Part shown: piece by piece, positions 5,464-5,512 of the stretch
Position numbering within the stretch: position 1 is the first letter of the stretch
How the letters are laid out: each line of letters begins with the position of its first letter
Origin: DASRHY01 sp046765875
GTDB taxonomy: Bacteria; Actinomycetota; Actinomycetes; Propionibacteriales; Kribbellaceae
DNA length: 5,512 nt
NCBI GenBank assembly: GCA_046765875.1
Contig: JBKPSJ010000231.1
Coordinates: 1 to 5,512, forward strand
Direction of reading: 5' to 3'
Program-made: the position numbers and the translations under genes
The notes under the pieces: model-generated
The model's database searches: none
What the model saw: only the letters and a program-made list of their open reading frames with translations
What the model was told of the DNA's origin: nothing

Positions 5464-5512
5464 GGGGTGTGCTGTACGTCATCCGGACGGTGCGGGCCGG
5501 CGGGCACTAGGC
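5464..5512. other. Short tail after the lipoprotein gene, no gene assigned
   Basis: These 49 bases follow the TGA of the lipoprotein gene. They are GC-rich, with no convincing hairpin plus T-tract terminator. A minus-strand TAG lies at 5509-5507 and could be the stop of a convergent gene beyond the window, but only one further base triplet of that frame is visible. Confidence 0.4.

Noticed and set aside
5464..5512. Convergent gene end at a minus-strand TAG (5509-5507)
   Set aside because: Only one triplet upstream of the stop is visible, so there is no evidence of coding.

Overview
This is a GC-rich actinobacterial chromosome segment with frequent GTG starts. The gene content and protein style resemble Nocardioidales such as Kribbella; that genus guess comes from memory and was not tested. 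There are three complete genes and the first codons of a fourth. I see no CRISPR array, transposase, tRNA or rRNA.

Layout from left to right: (1) At 1-32 lie the first codons of a minus-strand gene that runs out of the window, probably a PH-domain membrane protein. (2) At 85-882, minus strand, is birA, a biotin protein ligase without a DNA-binding domain. (3) At 883-1255 is a non-coding gap of 373 bp holding about two and a quarter copies of a ~100-bp tandem repeat, plus about ten copies of a short GGGTTCGCACCC-type motif in both orientations. Several copies pair into large or nested hairpins. (4) At 1256-3886, minus strand, is ppc, phosphoenolpyruvate carboxylase, with its catalytic and aspartate-inhibition residues intact. 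(5) At 3887-3978 is a short divergent promoter region with a perfect 7-7-7 dyad. (6) At 3979-5463, plus strand, is a predicted lipoprotein of the N,N-dimethylformamidase large-subunit-like family. (7) At 5464-5512 is a short tail with no gene assigned.

The minus-strand genes read ppc, then birA, then the PH-like gene. ppc supplies oxaloacetate to the TCA cycle. BirA attaches biotin to acyl-CoA and pyruvate carboxylases, so both touch carboxylation metabolism, but the structured repeat gap argues against simple co-transcription. birA and the PH-like gene are only 52 bp apart and may be one unit. The divergent lipoprotein has no obvious metabolic link to ppc.

The two items most worth following are the structured repeat array between ppc and birA, and the secreted DMFase-like lipoprotein. 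The latter keeps a GHDEYW motif and a downstream Asn at the spacing I recall for the iron-site region of dimethylformamidase.
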